From assembly GCA_030803735.1 (NCBI GenBank), contig JAURUC010000001.1, positions 1-64,000 on the forward strand: a DNA stretch of 64,000 nt, in the 5' to 3' direction. This document shows, in pieces, positions 49,747-59,112 of this stretch. Below the pieces are notes generated by a model. It did not search any database. It was not told where the DNA came from and was given only the letters and a program-made list of their open reading frames with translations. The position numbers and the translations under genes were made by a program. The stretch is from Actinopolyspora lacussalsi (GTDB lineage Bacteria > Actinomycetota > Actinomycetes > Mycobacteriales > Pseudonocardiaceae). Each line of letters begins with the position of its first letter. Within the stretch, counting starts at the first letter, position 1.

Positions 49747-50229
49747 CTACGCGTTTGTCGCTATCAACGGCATGGTGGCGATGCCGAGCAAGATCAGCGG
49801 CACGATCGCCAGGAGCACCAGCCCGAGCACGCAGTAGCCGACCGCCAGCCCGGCCGTGGCCATGCCGTCTCCCTCGGTCCCGTCGCGCCGGATCTGTTTC
49901 TTGGCCACGTGCCCGAACACTACGCCCAGGATCGCCGGTATGAGCCCCAGTCCCCACATGCATGTCAACAGGATGCTCGACAGCGAGAGCACCATCGAGG
50001 TGATCGCCATTCCGTTGTTCCGGGGAGGCTGCGCAGTGAGATAAACCGGTCCGCCCGGCTGGGCCGGCGGGTACTGCTGATACTGGGGGTGCTGCTGGTA
50101 CTGCGGGTACGGTTGGCCCGGCTGGTAACCGGGATAACCAGCACCGCCGTACGACCCCTGGTAGGGATGGGGAAAGCCACCGCTGTCCGACGGCGGACTG
50201 TGCGGATTCTGATCGTACGGATCGCTCAT
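49747..50229 (-). CDS. DUF4190-domain membrane protein with Pro/Gln/Tyr-rich N-terminus
   Basis: A 160-residue protein. Residues 1-75 are low-complexity, rich in P, Y, Q and G (YPQYQQHPQYQQYPP), and probably cytoplasmic. Two transmembrane helices follow: SMVLSLSSILLTCMWGLGLI and GLAVGYCVLGLVLLAIVPLI, separated by a basic loop with FGHVAKKQIRRDGTEGDGMA, the DUF4190 signature. GGAAGGAG lies 5 bases before the ATG. It is divergent from a DUF2752 gene. The function is unknown; proline/tyrosine-rich tails of this kind often mediate protein contacts. Confidence 0.85.
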   Translation of the reverse strand: MSDPYDQNPHSPPSDSGGFPHPYQGSYGGAGYPGYQPGQPYPQYQQHPQYQQYPPAQPGGPVYLTAQPPRNNGMAITSMVLSLSSILLTCMWGLGLIPAILGVVFGHVAKKQIRRDGTEGDGMATAGLAVGYCVLGLVLLAIVPLILLGIATMPLIATNA

Positions 50230-50585
50230 GCTGCTCCTTCCGGGTTGTCGGCAAGATCCAACCACGCCGGACGACCGAAGTGACGCACCGTTCCCAACCG
50301 GCTGAGCCGTGGGTACGACCTGCTCGGTCGGCGTCGGCAGTGAATTCTCGTCCGCCGGGGTAGTACGGATTCGATGCGGCACCCCACCCTTGCGGTTCCT
50401 CGCCGTGGGAGAAATCGTGCGGTACGAGAACCGTACCGAGGCGCTTCTCCCGCGAGTGCCCCGAAATCGTAAGCGGGGGAGCCCTTCGTGCCCCACGGTC
50501 GTGGCGCGAGCCGGACTCCCGCGCGTTCGCCGGACATCGAGGTGGGACAAGCGTGCCCAGCTCGGGGACTCGTCGGAGGTGATTC
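50230..50585. other. Divergent intergenic region before the DUF2752 gene
   Basis: About 355 bp between DUF4190 (minus) and DUF2752 (plus). It contains the nested hairpin at 50404-50454. No gene is supported. Confidence 0.5.
50404..50454. repeat. Symmetric nested inverted repeat
   Basis: GGGAGAA (50407-50413) pairs with TTCTCCC (50445-50451), and CGGTACG (50420-50426) with CGTACCG (50432-50438). Six unpaired bases lie on each side between the two stems, and a 5-base loop closes the inner one. The outer stem extends three pairs further, one of them G-T. It may be a dimeric operator or a structured leader of the DUF2752 mRNA. Confidence 0.5.
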
Positions 50586-50999
50586 TTGGGGACCGGATCC
50601 GCGGCCCGTCGATTCGGGCCGTTCCGTACGCTTTCGGTGGCCGTCGGGCTCGGCGTCCTCGCCGCGGTGTTGCTGATCTCACCCGTGGAGCCGCCGTGCC
50701 CGTTCAAGATGCTGGGACTGGACGGCCCCATGTGCGGGGGCACCCGCATGCTCCGGGCGTTGCTGGCGGGTGATCCGTTGCTCGCCCTGGAATTCAACGC
50801 CTTCGTACTGTTGGTGTTGTCCCCGGTGGCGCTGTCCTTGTTCGTGGCGGCGGCACGTTTCGAGCTGGGCAGAACACGGCGGATCTGGCCCGCGGGCCGC
50901 GGCGGGTCGACGTGCGCGTACCTGCTGGGGGCGGGGCTGCTGCTGTGGACGATCCTCCGCAACATTCCCGTTCCGCCCCTGACGACGCTGTCCACCTGA
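50586..50999 (+). CDS. DUF2752-domain small membrane protein
   Basis: A 137-residue protein with three hydrophobic helices (about residues 16-31, 62-89 and 109-122). The DUF2752 signature PCPFKMLGLDGPMCGGTRM is at about 37-55, between the first two helices; it normally reads CPxKxxTGLxCPGCGxTRA, and the first residues of the CPGCG part are altered here. The start is a TTG at 50586 supported by GGAGGTGA directly upstream; an in-frame stop just before it rules out an earlier start. It is often found beside DUF4190 genes, as here. The role is unknown. Confidence 0.82.
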   Translation: MGTGSAARRFGPFRTLSVAVGLGVLAAVLLISPVEPPCPFKMLGLDGPMCGGTRMLRALLAGDPLLALEFNAFVLLVLSPVALSLFVAAARFELGRTRRIWPAGRGGSTCAYLLGAGLLLWTILRNIPVPPLTTLST

Positions 51000-51025
51000 G
51001 TCCCCCGTGATGGGATGATGCGAAC

Positions 51026-51934
51026 GTGAGCCTGTATCGGGATGTCGGTGTCGTGCTGCGCGTGGGCAAGCTCGGCGAGGCCGACCGGATCGTCACACTG
51101 CTGACCCGGCGGTACGGCAAGGTGCGCGCCGTGGCCAAGGGGGTGCGTCGCACCGGTTCCCGGTTCGGCGCCAGGCTGGAACCGTTCGCACACGTGGATG
51201 TCCAGCTGCACACCGGAAGAACGCTCGATGTGATCACCCAGGTGCAGACCCTGGACGCCTTCGGGATGGGGATAGTCGGTGACTACCGGCGCTACACCAC
51301 GGCCTGCGCCGCGTTGGAGACCGTCGACCGCATCGTCGCGGAGGAACGCGAACCGGTGCTGCGCGTGTACCTGCTCACCGTCGGAGCGTTGCGCGCCTTC
51401 AGCGGCAGAGACCGGGATCCCTCGTTGGTGCTGGACTCCTTCGTGCTGCGGGCCATGGCGTTCGCCGGATGGTCACCGGCGCTGGGCGAATGCGCCCGTT
51501 GCGGTCTCGCCGGGCCACACCCGGCGTTCAGCGTGGCCGCGGGAGGCACTGTCTGCGCCGAGTGCAGACCCACGGGTGCGGTTCGTCCGGCCGCCACGAC
51601 GATCCGACTGCTGAACGCCCTGCTCAACGGCGAGTGGGCAGTGGCGGAGGAGTCCGGTGAGTCCGTGCGCGGTGAGGCCAGCGGGTTGGTCGCCGCTCAC
51701 CTGCAATGGCATCTGGAGCACCGGTTGCGGTCGTTGCCCCTGGTCGAGCGGCACGCGGCGGCTGATCCAGAGGTGCGTGAGCACGAGTCGCCGAATCCCG
51801 TGCCCGAGCTCATCCGGCAACGCGCGAGCGGGGTCGAGGACTCGGTCGAGCGCGACACTCCGACCGGGGCTGCCCAGTCGGCCCATTCCGGATCGGCCCA
51901 GCCCGATTCCGTCACCGGGTCGGGGGATTCGTGA
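51026..51934 (+). CDS. recO: DNA repair protein RecO
   Basis: A 302-residue recombination mediator that loads RecA on SSB-coated DNA with RecR. The N-terminal OB fold starts SLYRDVGVVLRVGKLGEADR and has VRAVAKGVRRTGSRFGARLE. The zinc site CARCG...CAEC is at about residues 153-174. The last 50 residues (after ERHAAADPE) form an acidic, disordered-looking tail longer than usual. It starts with GTG 7 bases after a GATGAT box, perhaps leaderless. The stop overlaps the acetyltransferase start by GTGA. Confidence 0.94.
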   Translation: MSLYRDVGVVLRVGKLGEADRIVTLLTRRYGKVRAVAKGVRRTGSRFGARLEPFAHVDVQLHTGRTLDVITQVQTLDAFGMGIVGDYRRYTTACAALETVDRIVAEEREPVLRVYLLTVGALRAFSGRDRDPSLVLDSFVLRAMAFAGWSPALGECARCGLAGPHPAFSVAAGGTVCAECRPTGAVRPAATTIRLLNALLNGEWAVAEESGESVRGEASGLVAAHLQWHLEHRLRSLPLVERHAAADPEVREHESPNPVPELIRQRASGVEDSVERDTPTGAAQSAHSGSAQPDSVTGSGDS

Positions 51935-52539
51935 TAGTCCGTCCCTGTCGTCCCGAGGATGCCGTGGCGGTACGTCGGATCTGTGTGGCTACGGGGGACG
52001 CGGGGGAGCACTCGCGTCACATCCTGCGTGACCCGGAGCTGATGGCCCACGTTTTCGCGGGGCCCTATCTCGCCCTGCAACCGCGACTGTGTTTTCTGGC
52101 CGAGATCTCGGGACAACCGCTCGGTTATGCGGTGGCGGCGCTGGACTCGACCGAGTTCTACCACCGCTGGCAGCGGGAGTGGACCCCGGCGTTCGCGGCC
52201 AGTCATCCGCTCACCGGTGCCGAGGAACGATCCGACGACGCCGACGAGCACTTGCGGCTGTTGCTGCATCGACCGCTGCGAATGCTGTTGCCGGACTCGG
52301 GGAGCTATCCTTCGCACCTGCATATCAACGTGCTTTCCGGAGCCCGCCGTAGCGGACTGGGTGCGGCGCTGCTGCGCACACTGTTCACCGCGCTGGAACA
52401 GGCCGGTTCCCCGGGGGTGCAGCTCGGTGTGCGGGCCACCAATGCCGCCGCTCACGCGTTCTACCGTGCGATGGGGATGACACGCCTGCCGTTGGACGAC
52501 GGCCCCGCCATCCGGTTCGGCCGACCACTGGGCGGGTAG
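51931..52539 (+). CDS. GNAT-family N-acetyltransferase
   Basis: A 202-residue acetyl-CoA-dependent transferase. The N-terminal strand [16 protein letters not shown] is typical of GNAT proteins, and the acetyl-CoA loop [19 protein letters not shown] is at about residues 135-153. The later [13 protein letters not shown] forms the usual motif B. It resembles the O-GlcNAcase-associated acetyltransferases of actinobacteria ([14 protein letters not shown] near 47). Its GTG overlaps the recO stop, so the two are cotranslated; a functional link is uncertain, and the acceptor substrate is unknown. Confidence 0.88.
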   Translation: MIVRPCRPEDAVAVRRICVATGDAGEHSRHILRDPELMAHVFAGPYLALQPRLCFLAEISGQPLGYAVAALDSTEFYHRWQREWTPAFAASHPLTGAEERSDDADEHLRLLLHRPLRMLLPDSGSYPSHLHINVLSGARRSGLGAALLRTLFTALEQAGSPGVQLGVRATNAAAHAFYRAMGMTRLPLDDGPAIRFGRPLGG

Positions 52540-52612
52540 TGCCGTCGCGTTCGCGAGAATGGGAGACGGTTCGGGAAGGACTCGGCCCAGCGACCACGAA
52601 GGGGACCCATCG

Positions 52613-53458
52613 ATGCTGCGACGCCGCGGGCGGGACAGGGAAGCGCCGAACGTACGGGCGCCCGACCCGCATCCCTCCGGAGCACAACCCCCCTCACTTC
52701 CACCGGAGCTGGTGCCCAACCACGTCGCCGTGGTCATGGACGGCAATGGCAGGTGGGCGAACGAGCGCGGTCTGCCGCGTATCGAGGGGCACAAACGCGG
52801 TGAGGCGGTGGTCCTGGAACTGACGCGCGGGGCGATCCAGCTGGGGGTGCAGTGGCTGTCGCTGTACGCCTTCTCCACCGAGAACTGGAAACGCAGCCCC
52901 GATGAGGTCAAGTTCCTGATGGGCTTCAACCGGGACGTGATCCACCGCAGGGTGGACGAGCTCGACGAACTCGGTGTACGGGTGCGTTGGGCGGGTCGGC
53001 GTCCCAAACTCTGGCGCAGTGTCGTCGACGAGCTGCGGGCCGCGGAGCGGCGTACCGCCGAGAACCAGGTCATGAACCTGACGATGTGCGTCAACTACGG
53101 CGGGCGCGCGGAGATCGGCGACTCGGCACGTGAGATCGCCAGGCTCGCCGCGGCGGGCAAGATCAATCCGGACAAGGTGGACCAGCGTACGGTGGCACGC
53201 CACCTGTACCAGCCCCAGATGCCGGATGTGGATTTGTTCATCCGTCCCTCCGGGGAACGCCGCACCTCCAACTTCATGCTCTGGCAGTCCGCCTATGCCG
53301 AGATGGTCTTTCAGGACACGCTGTTCCCGGACGTGGACCGCACTCACTTCTGGGACGCCTGCGCCGCTTACGCGCGCCGTGATCGTCGATTCGGCGGTGC
53401 GGTGGACCGAACCGAGCCGGATTCGAGCTCGGCCGAGCCCGATGGGGAGCAACATTGA
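52613..53458 (+). CDS. uppS: Isoprenyl transferase (undecaprenyl/decaprenyl diphosphate synthase)
   Basis: A 281-residue cis-prenyltransferase making the polyprenyl diphosphate carrier lipid for peptidoglycan and arabinogalactan synthesis. The catalytic motif [17 protein letters not shown] is at about residues 37-53 with its essential aspartate. [16 protein letters not shown] is near 83, and the diphosphate-binding [19 protein letters not shown] near 206. AAGGGG is about 9 bases before the ATG; an earlier in-frame start at 52559 is less likely. The preceding recO and following zinc regulators match the mycobacterial order. Confidence 0.94.
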   Translation: MLRRRGRDREAPNVRAPDPHPSGAQPPSLPPELVPNHVAVVMDGNGRWANERGLPRIEGHKRGEAVVLELTRGAIQLGVQWLSLYAFSTENWKRSPDEVKFLMGFNRDVIHRRVDELDELGVRVRWAGRRPKLWRSVVDELRAAERRTAENQVMNLTMCVNYGGRAEIGDSAREIARLAAAGKINPDKVDQRTVARHLYQPQMPDVDLFIRPSGERRTSNFMLWQSAYAEMVFQDTLFPDVDRTHFWDACAAYARRDRRFGGAVDRTEPDSSSAEPDGEQH

Positions 53459-53907
53459 TGTCGAGTGAAGCCGCCGGGACGGCCGATCTGCTGACAGTGG
53501 CCAAACGCGCGCTGGAGAACTACTACGAGGTACGGGTCGACGACGACGGCGCGCTGACCTTCCTGCACTCCGGTACGCCGTGCGCGTTGCAGGCGATGCG
53601 CCTCGCCGAGGGGCTGACCGTGCTGAGTCTGACCTGCGTAATCGCCTGGGACCTGCCCCAGGAGGACGCGATAGCTCGATGGGTGGCCGAACGCGCCGGC
53701 CAGGGCATGTTCGGCACGCTCGGTGTGGTGCGCACCGAGGGTGGAACGGATCTCACGCTGCGCTATGCGTTCCCCGCGGACGGGATGGCGGAGGAGCCGT
53801 TGGCCACGTTGCTGATGCTCGTGATTTCCGGCGGGTCGCAGCTGCGGGGGGAACTCGCCGAGGCGTTCGGTTCCGAGGTTGTGGCCGGGTTCGGCGATCC
53901 CGGCTGA
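53458..53907 (+). CDS. YbjN-like (type III secretion chaperone-fold) protein
   Basis: A 149-residue cytoplasmic protein with the alternating pattern of YbjN domains: LENYYEVRVDDDGALTFLHS near residue 20 and FGTLGVVRTEGGTDLTLRY near 82. Such proteins share the fold of type III secretion chaperones, but their role in actinobacteria is unknown. The ATG overlaps the uppS stop by one base (TGATG), so it is the last gene of that operon. Confidence 0.7.
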   Translation: MSSEAAGTADLLTVAKRALENYYEVRVDDDGALTFLHSGTPCALQAMRLAEGLTVLSLTCVIAWDLPQEDAIARWVAERAGQGMFGTLGVVRTEGGTDLTLRYAFPADGMAEEPLATLLMLVISGGSQLRGELAEAFGSEVVAGFGDPG

Positions 53908-54056
53908 ACGGGACCTCGTTCCGGTGGCGGGGTTCCTCGAACCGGTGGCGGAGAGCACGGGCCCGACCAGTGAGCTCTCCGGGGGCCGTGTGGCCGTTCG
54001 TGACTCCGGTTCCCGGCATGTTCCGTGACGGGCGGGTGTCGCTCGCCCGGTGGATA

Positions 54057-54473
54057 TCAGACTCCGCACTCGGAGCAGGTGCCGATTATCTCGACGGTGT
54101 GATCCACCTCGGAGAAGCCGTGCTCGGTGGCGATCCGTTCCGCCCAGTCCTCCACCGGGGGGTCCGCCACCTCGACCGTTCTGCCGCAGTACCGGCAGAC
54201 CAGGTGATGGTGGTGGTCGGTGGAGCACTTCCGGTAGACGGCTTCCCCGGAGTCACTGCGAAGTACGTCGATCTCACCCGCGTCGGCCAGCGACTGCAGC
54301 GTGCGGTAGACGGTTGTCAGTCCGATACCTTCGCCGCGGTTCCGCAGCTGCTCGTGCAGTTCCTGCGCGGAGCGGAAATCGTCGATCTCGCTGAGTAGAC
54401 GCGACACCGCGGCCCGCTGCTTGGTGGACCGCAGACCCGGGATCGCGGCCGAGGGACGCTCGCTGGAGGTCAC
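54057..54473 (-). CDS. zur: Fur-family regulator, zinc uptake regulator Zur
   Basis: A 138-residue Fur-family repressor. The winged helix has TKQRAAVSRLLSEIDDFRSA and GLTTVYRTLQSLADAGEI. Zinc ligands are visible: a histidine cluster TDHHHHLVCRYCG near residue 86 and the structural CxxC pairs CRYC and CSEC (C-terminal GTCSECGV). Gene order smtB-zur next to uppS and glyS is that of mycobacteria, where this gene is Zur and represses zinc import and alternative ribosomal proteins. It is downstream of, and probably cotranscribed with, the SmtB-type gene. Confidence 0.92.
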   Translation of the reverse strand: MTSSERPSAAIPGLRSTKQRAAVSRLLSEIDDFRSAQELHEQLRNRGEGIGLTTVYRTLQSLADAGEIDVLRSDSGEAVYRKCSTDHHHHLVCRYCGRTVEVADPPVEDWAERIATEHGFSEVDHTVEIIGTCSECGV

Positions 54474-54589
54474 GCTTTCTCCGTCTTCTGCTCGGGTGTG
54501 TGTACGGGGTTGTGAGTGGATTCTCGTTCTCGCGTGCGGAGCCCCGCTCAGGGGAGGTCGACGATCCCTCGGTCGAATCGTGTCATCGA

Positions 54590-54967
54590 CTAGGGCGCGT
54601 TCACCGTGGAGGCGTTCTCGTCCTCCGAACCCTCTTCCGCGTGGGCTACGGCGTCCACGACTATGTGCGCCAGATGGTCGTCCACCAGCCGGTAGACCAC
54701 CTCGCGCCCGTTGCGGCGGCCACGCACCACACCAGCCGTTTTCAGCACCCGGAGATGTTGGCTGATGAGCGGCTGGGCCACGCCGAGCGCGTCGACGAGT
54801 TCGTGCACACAGCGTTCGCCGACGCGCAGTTGCAGCACGATGGCGATCCGCACCGGCGCCGCCAGTGCCCGCAGCAACTCACCCGCCTCGGTAAGGGTCT
54901 CCGGGTCACCGGCGGGGACCGTGGCCGGTTCGGCTCGTTCGCCGGAGTGCTCTTCGTCGTTGCGCAT
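54590..54967 (-). CDS. smtB: ArsR/SmtB-family zinc-sensing repressor
   Basis: A 125-residue ArsR-type winged-helix repressor. The DNA-binding helices include CVHELVDALGVAQPLISQHL at about residues 53-72. The metal site on helix alpha-5 reads D-D-H-x10-H-A-E-E in VDDHLAHIVVDAVAHAEE, matching the DxH-x10-HxxE zinc site of SmtB. Zinc binding would release DNA. It lies upstream of zur in the same direction, so zinc excess would derepress the Zur gene, as in mycobacteria. The gene is divergent from glyS. Confidence 0.92.
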   Translation of the reverse strand: MRNDEEHSGERAEPATVPAGDPETLTEAGELLRALAAPVRIAIVLQLRVGERCVHELVDALGVAQPLISQHLRVLKTAGVVRGRRNGREVVYRLVDDHLAHIVVDAVAHAEEGSEDENASTVNAP

Positions 54968-55320
54968 GAGAGGTGATCAGCGGCACTACCACGTGATGAC
55001 CGACCGCCCGCCGGTCACGGCGGTACGAGTCCTCCGAGGCACACGCGGCGCAGTGTCGTGGCCGAAGGGGTCCTTTCGTCGCCTCGTCGCGAGTTGGTCG
55101 CGGAACACCGTCCATCCTACGGGCGTCGTCCACTTCGGCGGGCGCAGCCGAGGTCGCGGGTGTCGGCACTGCGGGGTGGGGCCGCGCCGCCCGCGATGCT
55201 GCCTCGGTACGCTGGGAAACTCACCGTCGGGAATCCGCGGGACCAGCCCGGCCGACTCGTCGAGTACCGAACCGACTTCCGGCCGGAGCCCGAGCAACCA
55301 GCGACAAGCGTGGAGTGAGC
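54968..55320. other. Divergent intergenic region between smtB and glyS
   Basis: About 350 bp. No clear SmtB 12-2-12 operator or Zur box was seen by eye, and no gene is supported. Both divergent promoters must lie here. Confidence 0.45.
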
Positions 55321-56706
55321 GTGCCCACCGACCAGATCGAAACGATCGTGAATCTGTGCAAGCGTCGTGGCTTCGTCTACCCGAGCGGCGAAATTTACGG
55401 CGGTACCCGGTCGGCATGGGATTACGGGCCGCTCGGGGTGGAGCTCAAGGACAACATCAAGCGCCAGTGGTGGCGCAGCATGGTGCAGGGGCGGGACGAC
55501 GTCGTCGGCCTGGACTCCTCGGTCATCCTGCCGCGCGAGGTATGGGAAGCGTCCGGGCACGTGCAGGAGTTCGTGGATCCGTTGGTCGAGTGCACCGCCT
55601 GTCACCACCGGCACCGTTCCGACCAGCTCGCCGAGGAGTACGCCGAGCGTACCGGCAAGGACGTCGACGACAGCGACCTCTCCGAGGTGCCCTGCCCGAA
55701 CTGCGGGAACCGCGGCCAGTTCACCGAGCCGAAGATGTTCAACGGCCTGCTCAAGACCTTCCTGGGTCCTGTCGACTCGGAGGAGGGGCTGCACTACCTG
55801 CGCCCGGAGACGGCTCAGGGCATCTTCGTCAACTTCCTGAACGTGATGACCACGGCGCGCAAGAAACCGCCGTTCGGGATCGGCCAGGTCGGCAAGTCGT
55901 TCCGCAACGAGGTGACCCCCGGAAACTTCATCTTCCGCACCCGCGAGTTCGAGCAGATGGAGATGGAGTTCTTCGTCGAGCCGGGTGAGGACGAGTCCTG
56001 GCACGAGTACTGGATCGCCAACCGCACCGAGTGGTACACCGGGCTCGGCATCGATCCGAACAACATCCGCCATTACGAGCACCCCAAGGAAAAGCTCTCG
56101 CACTACTCCAAGCGGACCGTCGACATCGAGTACCGCTTCGGCTTCAGCGGCAGCGAGTGGGGTGAGCTGGAGGGCGTCGCGAACCGGACGGACTTCGACC
56201 TGACCACCCACTCCAATCATTCCGGCGTGGACCTGTCGTACTTCGACCAGACCAGCAACTCCCGCTACCGTCCCTACGTGATCGAGCCCGCGGCCGGGCT
56301 CGGCAGGCCGATGATGGCCTTCCTGGTCGACGCCTACCGCGAGGACGAGGCCCCCAACGCCAAGGGCGGGGTGGACAAGCGCGTCGTGCTCAAGCTCGAC
56401 CGCAGGCTGGCGCCGATCAAGGTCGCGGTGCTGCCGCTGTCGCGGAACGCCGATCTCTCCCCGAAGGCGCGGGACGTCGCGGCCACGCTGCGCCGCAACT
56501 GGAACATCGACTTCGACGACGCGGGTGCCATCGGAAGGCGCTACCGCAGGCACGACGAGATCGGTACCCCGTTCTGCGTCACGGTCGACTTCGACTCGCT
56601 GTCCGATCACGCGGTTACGGTGCGCGAACGCGACACGATGGAGCAGGAGCGGGTGGCCATCGACAAGCTGGAGGCGTACCTGGCGGCTCGCCTGGTCGGC
56701 TGCTGA
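55321..56706 (+). CDS. glyS: Glycine--tRNA ligase
   Basis: A 461-residue class II homodimeric glycyl-tRNA synthetase. [20 protein letters not shown] is near residue 13, the zinc-type insert CTACH...CPNCG at about 91-127, motif 2 [20 protein letters not shown] near 191, and the glycine-binding [10 protein letters not shown] near 210. The anticodon-binding domain is at the C-terminus. GTG at 55321 has GGAG five bases upstream and gives the conserved start [17 protein letters not shown]; an in-frame GTG at 55315 is possible. Confidence 0.96.
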   Translation: MPTDQIETIVNLCKRRGFVYPSGEIYGGTRSAWDYGPLGVELKDNIKRQWWRSMVQGRDDVVGLDSSVILPREVWEASGHVQEFVDPLVECTACHHRHRSDQLAEEYAERTGKDVDDSDLSEVPCPNCGNRGQFTEPKMFNGLLKTFLGPVDSEEGLHYLRPETAQGIFVNFLNVMTTARKKPPFGIGQVGKSFRNEVTPGNFIFRTREFEQMEMEFFVEPGEDESWHEYWIANRTEWYTGLGIDPNNIRHYEHPKEKLSHYSKRTVDIEYRFGFSGSEWGELEGVANRTDFDLTTHSNHSGVDLSYFDQTSNSRYRPYVIEPAAGLGRPMMAFLVDAYREDEAPNAKGGVDKRVVLKLDRRLAPIKVAVLPLSRNADLSPKARDVAATLRRNWNIDFDDAGAIGRRYRRHDEIGTPFCVTVDFDSLSDHAVTVRERDTMEQERVAIDKLEAYLAARLVGC

Positions 56707-56745
56707 TCCCGGGGCTCGCGCGTCGTCGGTGGCGGATCTGCAACG

Positions 56746-57411
56746 ATGCGTGACGTGACCCATCACCCCGAAACCGGCCGGACGCGGCGCCGTGGGCGCA
56801 TCACCGTCTGGATCGGCAGAGCATTCCTCGGTGCGCTGCTGGTCGCCTCGCTGGTGCTCGGTGGTACCGCTTTCCGGGTCTGGCAGGTAGCGCTCGTCGA
56901 TCATCGGCGCAGCGCCGACATGATCGTGGTTCTCGGGGCCGCGCAGTACAACGGGGACCCCTCCCCGGTGTTGCGCAGCAGGCTGGAGCACGCGCTGGAG
57001 CTCTATCGGAGTGGGCTCTCCGAGCACATCGTCACTGTCGGCGGTAACCAGGCCGGTGACAACTACACGGAGGCCCAGGCGGGCAGCATGTGGTTGATCG
57101 AGCAAGGGGTGCCGCCGGGAGCCGTGGTGGAGGCCGAGGTCGGCAGCGACACGCTGCGCAGCATCCGTGCCGTCTCCGAGGTCGCCGAGCGCCGCGACTG
57201 GGACTCGGCGCTGATCGTCAGCGACCCCTGGCACTCCTGGCGGTGTCGGACCATGGCCGAGGACCAGGGGTTGCGGGCCATGGTCTCGCCGACCAGGAGC
57301 GGCCCGACCGAGGACGTGCGGACCGCCTACATCCTGCGCGAGGCGGCCGCGATGTTGTTCTACCGCCTCATGCACGCCTCGGCGGACGTCACCGGATACG
57401 GACTCGGGTAG
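56746..57411 (+). CDS. YdcF-like (DUF218) membrane-anchored protein
   Basis: A 221-residue protein with one N-terminal transmembrane helix (about 22-42, VWIGRAFLGALLVASLVLGG) and an extracytoplasmic DUF218/YdcF domain. Family motifs are seen: SADMIVVLGAAQYNGDPS near residue 57, the VGGN strand near 98, and LIVSDPWHSWRCRTMAE near 156. Members are linked to envelope or vancomycin-sensitivity functions, and some bind SAM, but the reaction is not established. It lies 39 bp after glyS on the same strand. Confidence 0.88.
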   Translation: MRDVTHHPETGRTRRRGRITVWIGRAFLGALLVASLVLGGTAFRVWQVALVDHRRSADMIVVLGAAQYNGDPSPVLRSRLEHALELYRSGLSEHIVTVGGNQAGDNYTEAQAGSMWLIEQGVPPGAVVEAEVGSDTLRSIRAVSEVAERRDWDSALIVSDPWHSWRCRTMAEDQGLRAMVSPTRSGPTEDVRTAYILREAAAMLFYRLMHASADVTGYGLG

Positions 57412-57479
57412 CGGTAGGAGTTCATCGGCCCACCGCCGACGCGCTGACTCGTTCGCGGCGTGTTGTCGGATCCGTTCCG

Positions 57480-57485
57480 TAGGCT
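57480..57485 (+). promoter_or_regulatory. -10 box of a probably leaderless dgt gene
   Basis: TAGGCT (TAnnnT, the same hexamer as before the MOSC gene) ends 7 bases before the ATG of dgt, with no ribosome binding site. Confidence 0.5.
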
Positions 57486-57492
57486 GTGGTCG

Positions 57493-58785
57493 ATGTCCGC
57501 ACTCCGGCCGCCGGGCTACGCCGAGCACGACTCACAGCGGCTGGTCGACGAGTCCCCCAAGGTCTCCGAGTCGGCCGGCGGGGAGCCGCTGCCGCGTGCG
57601 CCCTTCGCACGTGATCGTGCGCGCGTGCTGCACTCGGCAGCGTTGCGTCGTCTCGCGGGCAAGACTCAGGTGATGGGGCCCGGTGAGGGTGATGTCCCCC
57701 GGACGAGGCTCACCCATTCCCTGGAGGTCGCACAGATCGGTCGCGCCATCGCGGTGGAGCTGGGAACCGACCCCGACGTGGTGGACACCGCCGGGTTGGC
57801 CCATGACATCGGTCATCCGCCGTTCGGCCACAACGGGGAAGACGCGCTCGCGGAGCTCGCGGCGGACTGCGGTGGTTTCGAGGGCAACGCACAGACGTTG
57901 CGGATCCTGACCAGACTCGAACCCAAGCTGGTGGCTCCGGACGGTACCGAGTGCGGTCTCAATCTCACCCGTGCCTGCCTGGACGCCGCCACGAAATACC
58001 CGTGGCCGCTGTCGCACGACGGATACGGCAAGTTCGGGGTCTACGAGTCGGACTCGGCCGTGTTCCGGTGGCTGCGACTGGGAGCGCCTTCCCGCGCGCG
58101 TTGTCTGGAGGCCCAGATCATGGACTGGGCCGACGACGTCGCCTATTCGGTGCACGACTTGGAGGACGGGGTGCACACCGGGCGGATCGCACCGCGGGCT
58201 CTGTTGGATCCCGAGGAACGTGGGGAGATCCTGCGTATCGCGGACAAGTACTTCCGTGGGCAGCGACCGCTGGACACCGGATCGTTGGAGGCGGCGGCTT
58301 TCGAACTGGTGGCGAACCCCGCTCTCGCGGCCGTGCTCGACTACGACGGTTCGGTCACCGCGCAGGTGGCGCTCAAGCGGCTGACCAGTGAGCTGGTGGG
58401 ACGGTTCGTCGCCGCGGCGGTACGAGCCACCAGGTCGGAGTTCGGGACCGGTCCGCTGACGCGTTACGCGGCCGATCTGGTGGTGCCGGAAGAGGTGGCC
58501 GCCGAGGTGGCGGTACTCAAGGCCATGGCACTGCGTTACGTCATGAGCGATCCGGAGCGGCTGCGGCTGCAGGAGTCCCAGCGTCGGATCCTCACCGAGT
58601 TGGTCAATGTGCTGGCGCGGGCCGCTCCTGCCTCGTTGACTCCGGCGGCGCGGGTCGCCTGGGAGGCCGCCTCCGACGACCGCGGGCGACTGCGTGCCTT
58701 GCTCGATCAGGTGGCCTCGTTCACCGACGCCCAAGCGGTGTCCTGGCATGCACATTGGGTGACTAAAACCGGTTATTCAGTGTGA
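57493..58785 (+). CDS. dgt: Deoxyguanosinetriphosphate triphosphohydrolase-like HD protein
   Basis: A 430-residue HD-domain phosphohydrolase that splits dNTPs into deoxynucleoside and triphosphate, controlling nucleotide pools. The metal motif LAHDIGHPPFGHNGEDAL is at about residues 100-117; the first histidine of the HD site is in TRLTHSLEVAQIGRA near 73, and the later aspartate in DWADDVAYSVHDLEDG near 215. An earlier in-frame TTG at 57460 is less likely than the ATG behind the TAGGCT box. The terminator-like hairpin downstream separates it from the next gene. dgt next to dnaG is the mycobacterial order. Confidence 0.93.
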   Translation: MSALRPPGYAEHDSQRLVDESPKVSESAGGEPLPRAPFARDRARVLHSAALRRLAGKTQVMGPGEGDVPRTRLTHSLEVAQIGRAIAVELGTDPDVVDTAGLAHDIGHPPFGHNGEDALAELAADCGGFEGNAQTLRILTRLEPKLVAPDGTECGLNLTRACLDAATKYPWPLSHDGYGKFGVYESDSAVFRWLRLGAPSRARCLEAQIMDWADDVAYSVHDLEDGVHTGRIAPRALLDPEERGEILRIADKYFRGQRPLDTGSLEAAAFELVANPALAAVLDYDGSVTAQVALKRLTSELVGRFVAAAVRATRSEFGTGPLTRYAADLVVPEEVAAEVAVLKAMALRYVMSDPERLRLQESQRRILTELVNVLARAAPASLTPAARVAWEAASDDRGRLRALLDQVASFTDAQAVSWHAHWVTKTGYSV

Positions 58786-58825
58786 CCTATGTCAGACAAG
58801 GCAGCGTAAAACGCATCTGTTGGTG

Positions 58826-58850
58826 CACGCTAATACGCAGCGTGATTTTT
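58826..58850 (+). terminator. Intrinsic terminator of dgt
   Basis: CACGCT (58826-58831) pairs with AGCGTG (58839-58844) across a 7-base loop, followed after one base by TTTTT (58846-58850). It lies 40 bp after the dgt stop in locally AT-richer DNA. Confidence 0.65.
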
Positions 58851-58917
58851 ACTGGTCATGATTCCAACTTTCGTGTGAAAATTTGCGGCAGTCCCCGATA
58901 AGCCGCCAGGAGCCCCG

Positions 58918-59112
58918 ATGTCCAACGACGTGAACCGGCATCACATCCAGAAGGTCGTCGTCGACGGCGAGCCCTACATCAACTCGGACAATGTCGCCGA
59001 CTGGGTGACGGATCTGCGCTGGCAGGATCCCGCCGCCGAACGCGCGGCCGGCTACATCGCCCAGGAGCTCCGCCTGATGGGGCTGGCCGACATCGAGGAG
59101 ACGCTGGGGTAA
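58918..59112 (+). CDS. Conserved-looking small protein, unknown function
   Basis: A 64-residue soluble protein rich in aromatic and acidic residues: SNDVNRHHIQKVVVDGEPYI, then WVTDLRWQDPAAERAAGYIAQ. It has an excellent start (CAGGAG five bases before ATG), and its own promoter region follows the dgt terminator. No domain was recognised. Its last codons lie in a 20-bp tandem duplication, and the first copy supplies the TAA stop. Confidence 0.7.
   Translation: MSNDVNRHHIQKVVVDGEPYINSDNVADWVTDLRWQDPAAERAAGYIAQELRLMGLADIEETLG

Noticed and set aside
54968..55320. Search for SmtB/Zur operators between smtB and glyS
   Set aside because: No 12-2-12 TGAA/TTCA-type repeat was seen; short palindromes such as TGATCA are too common to count.
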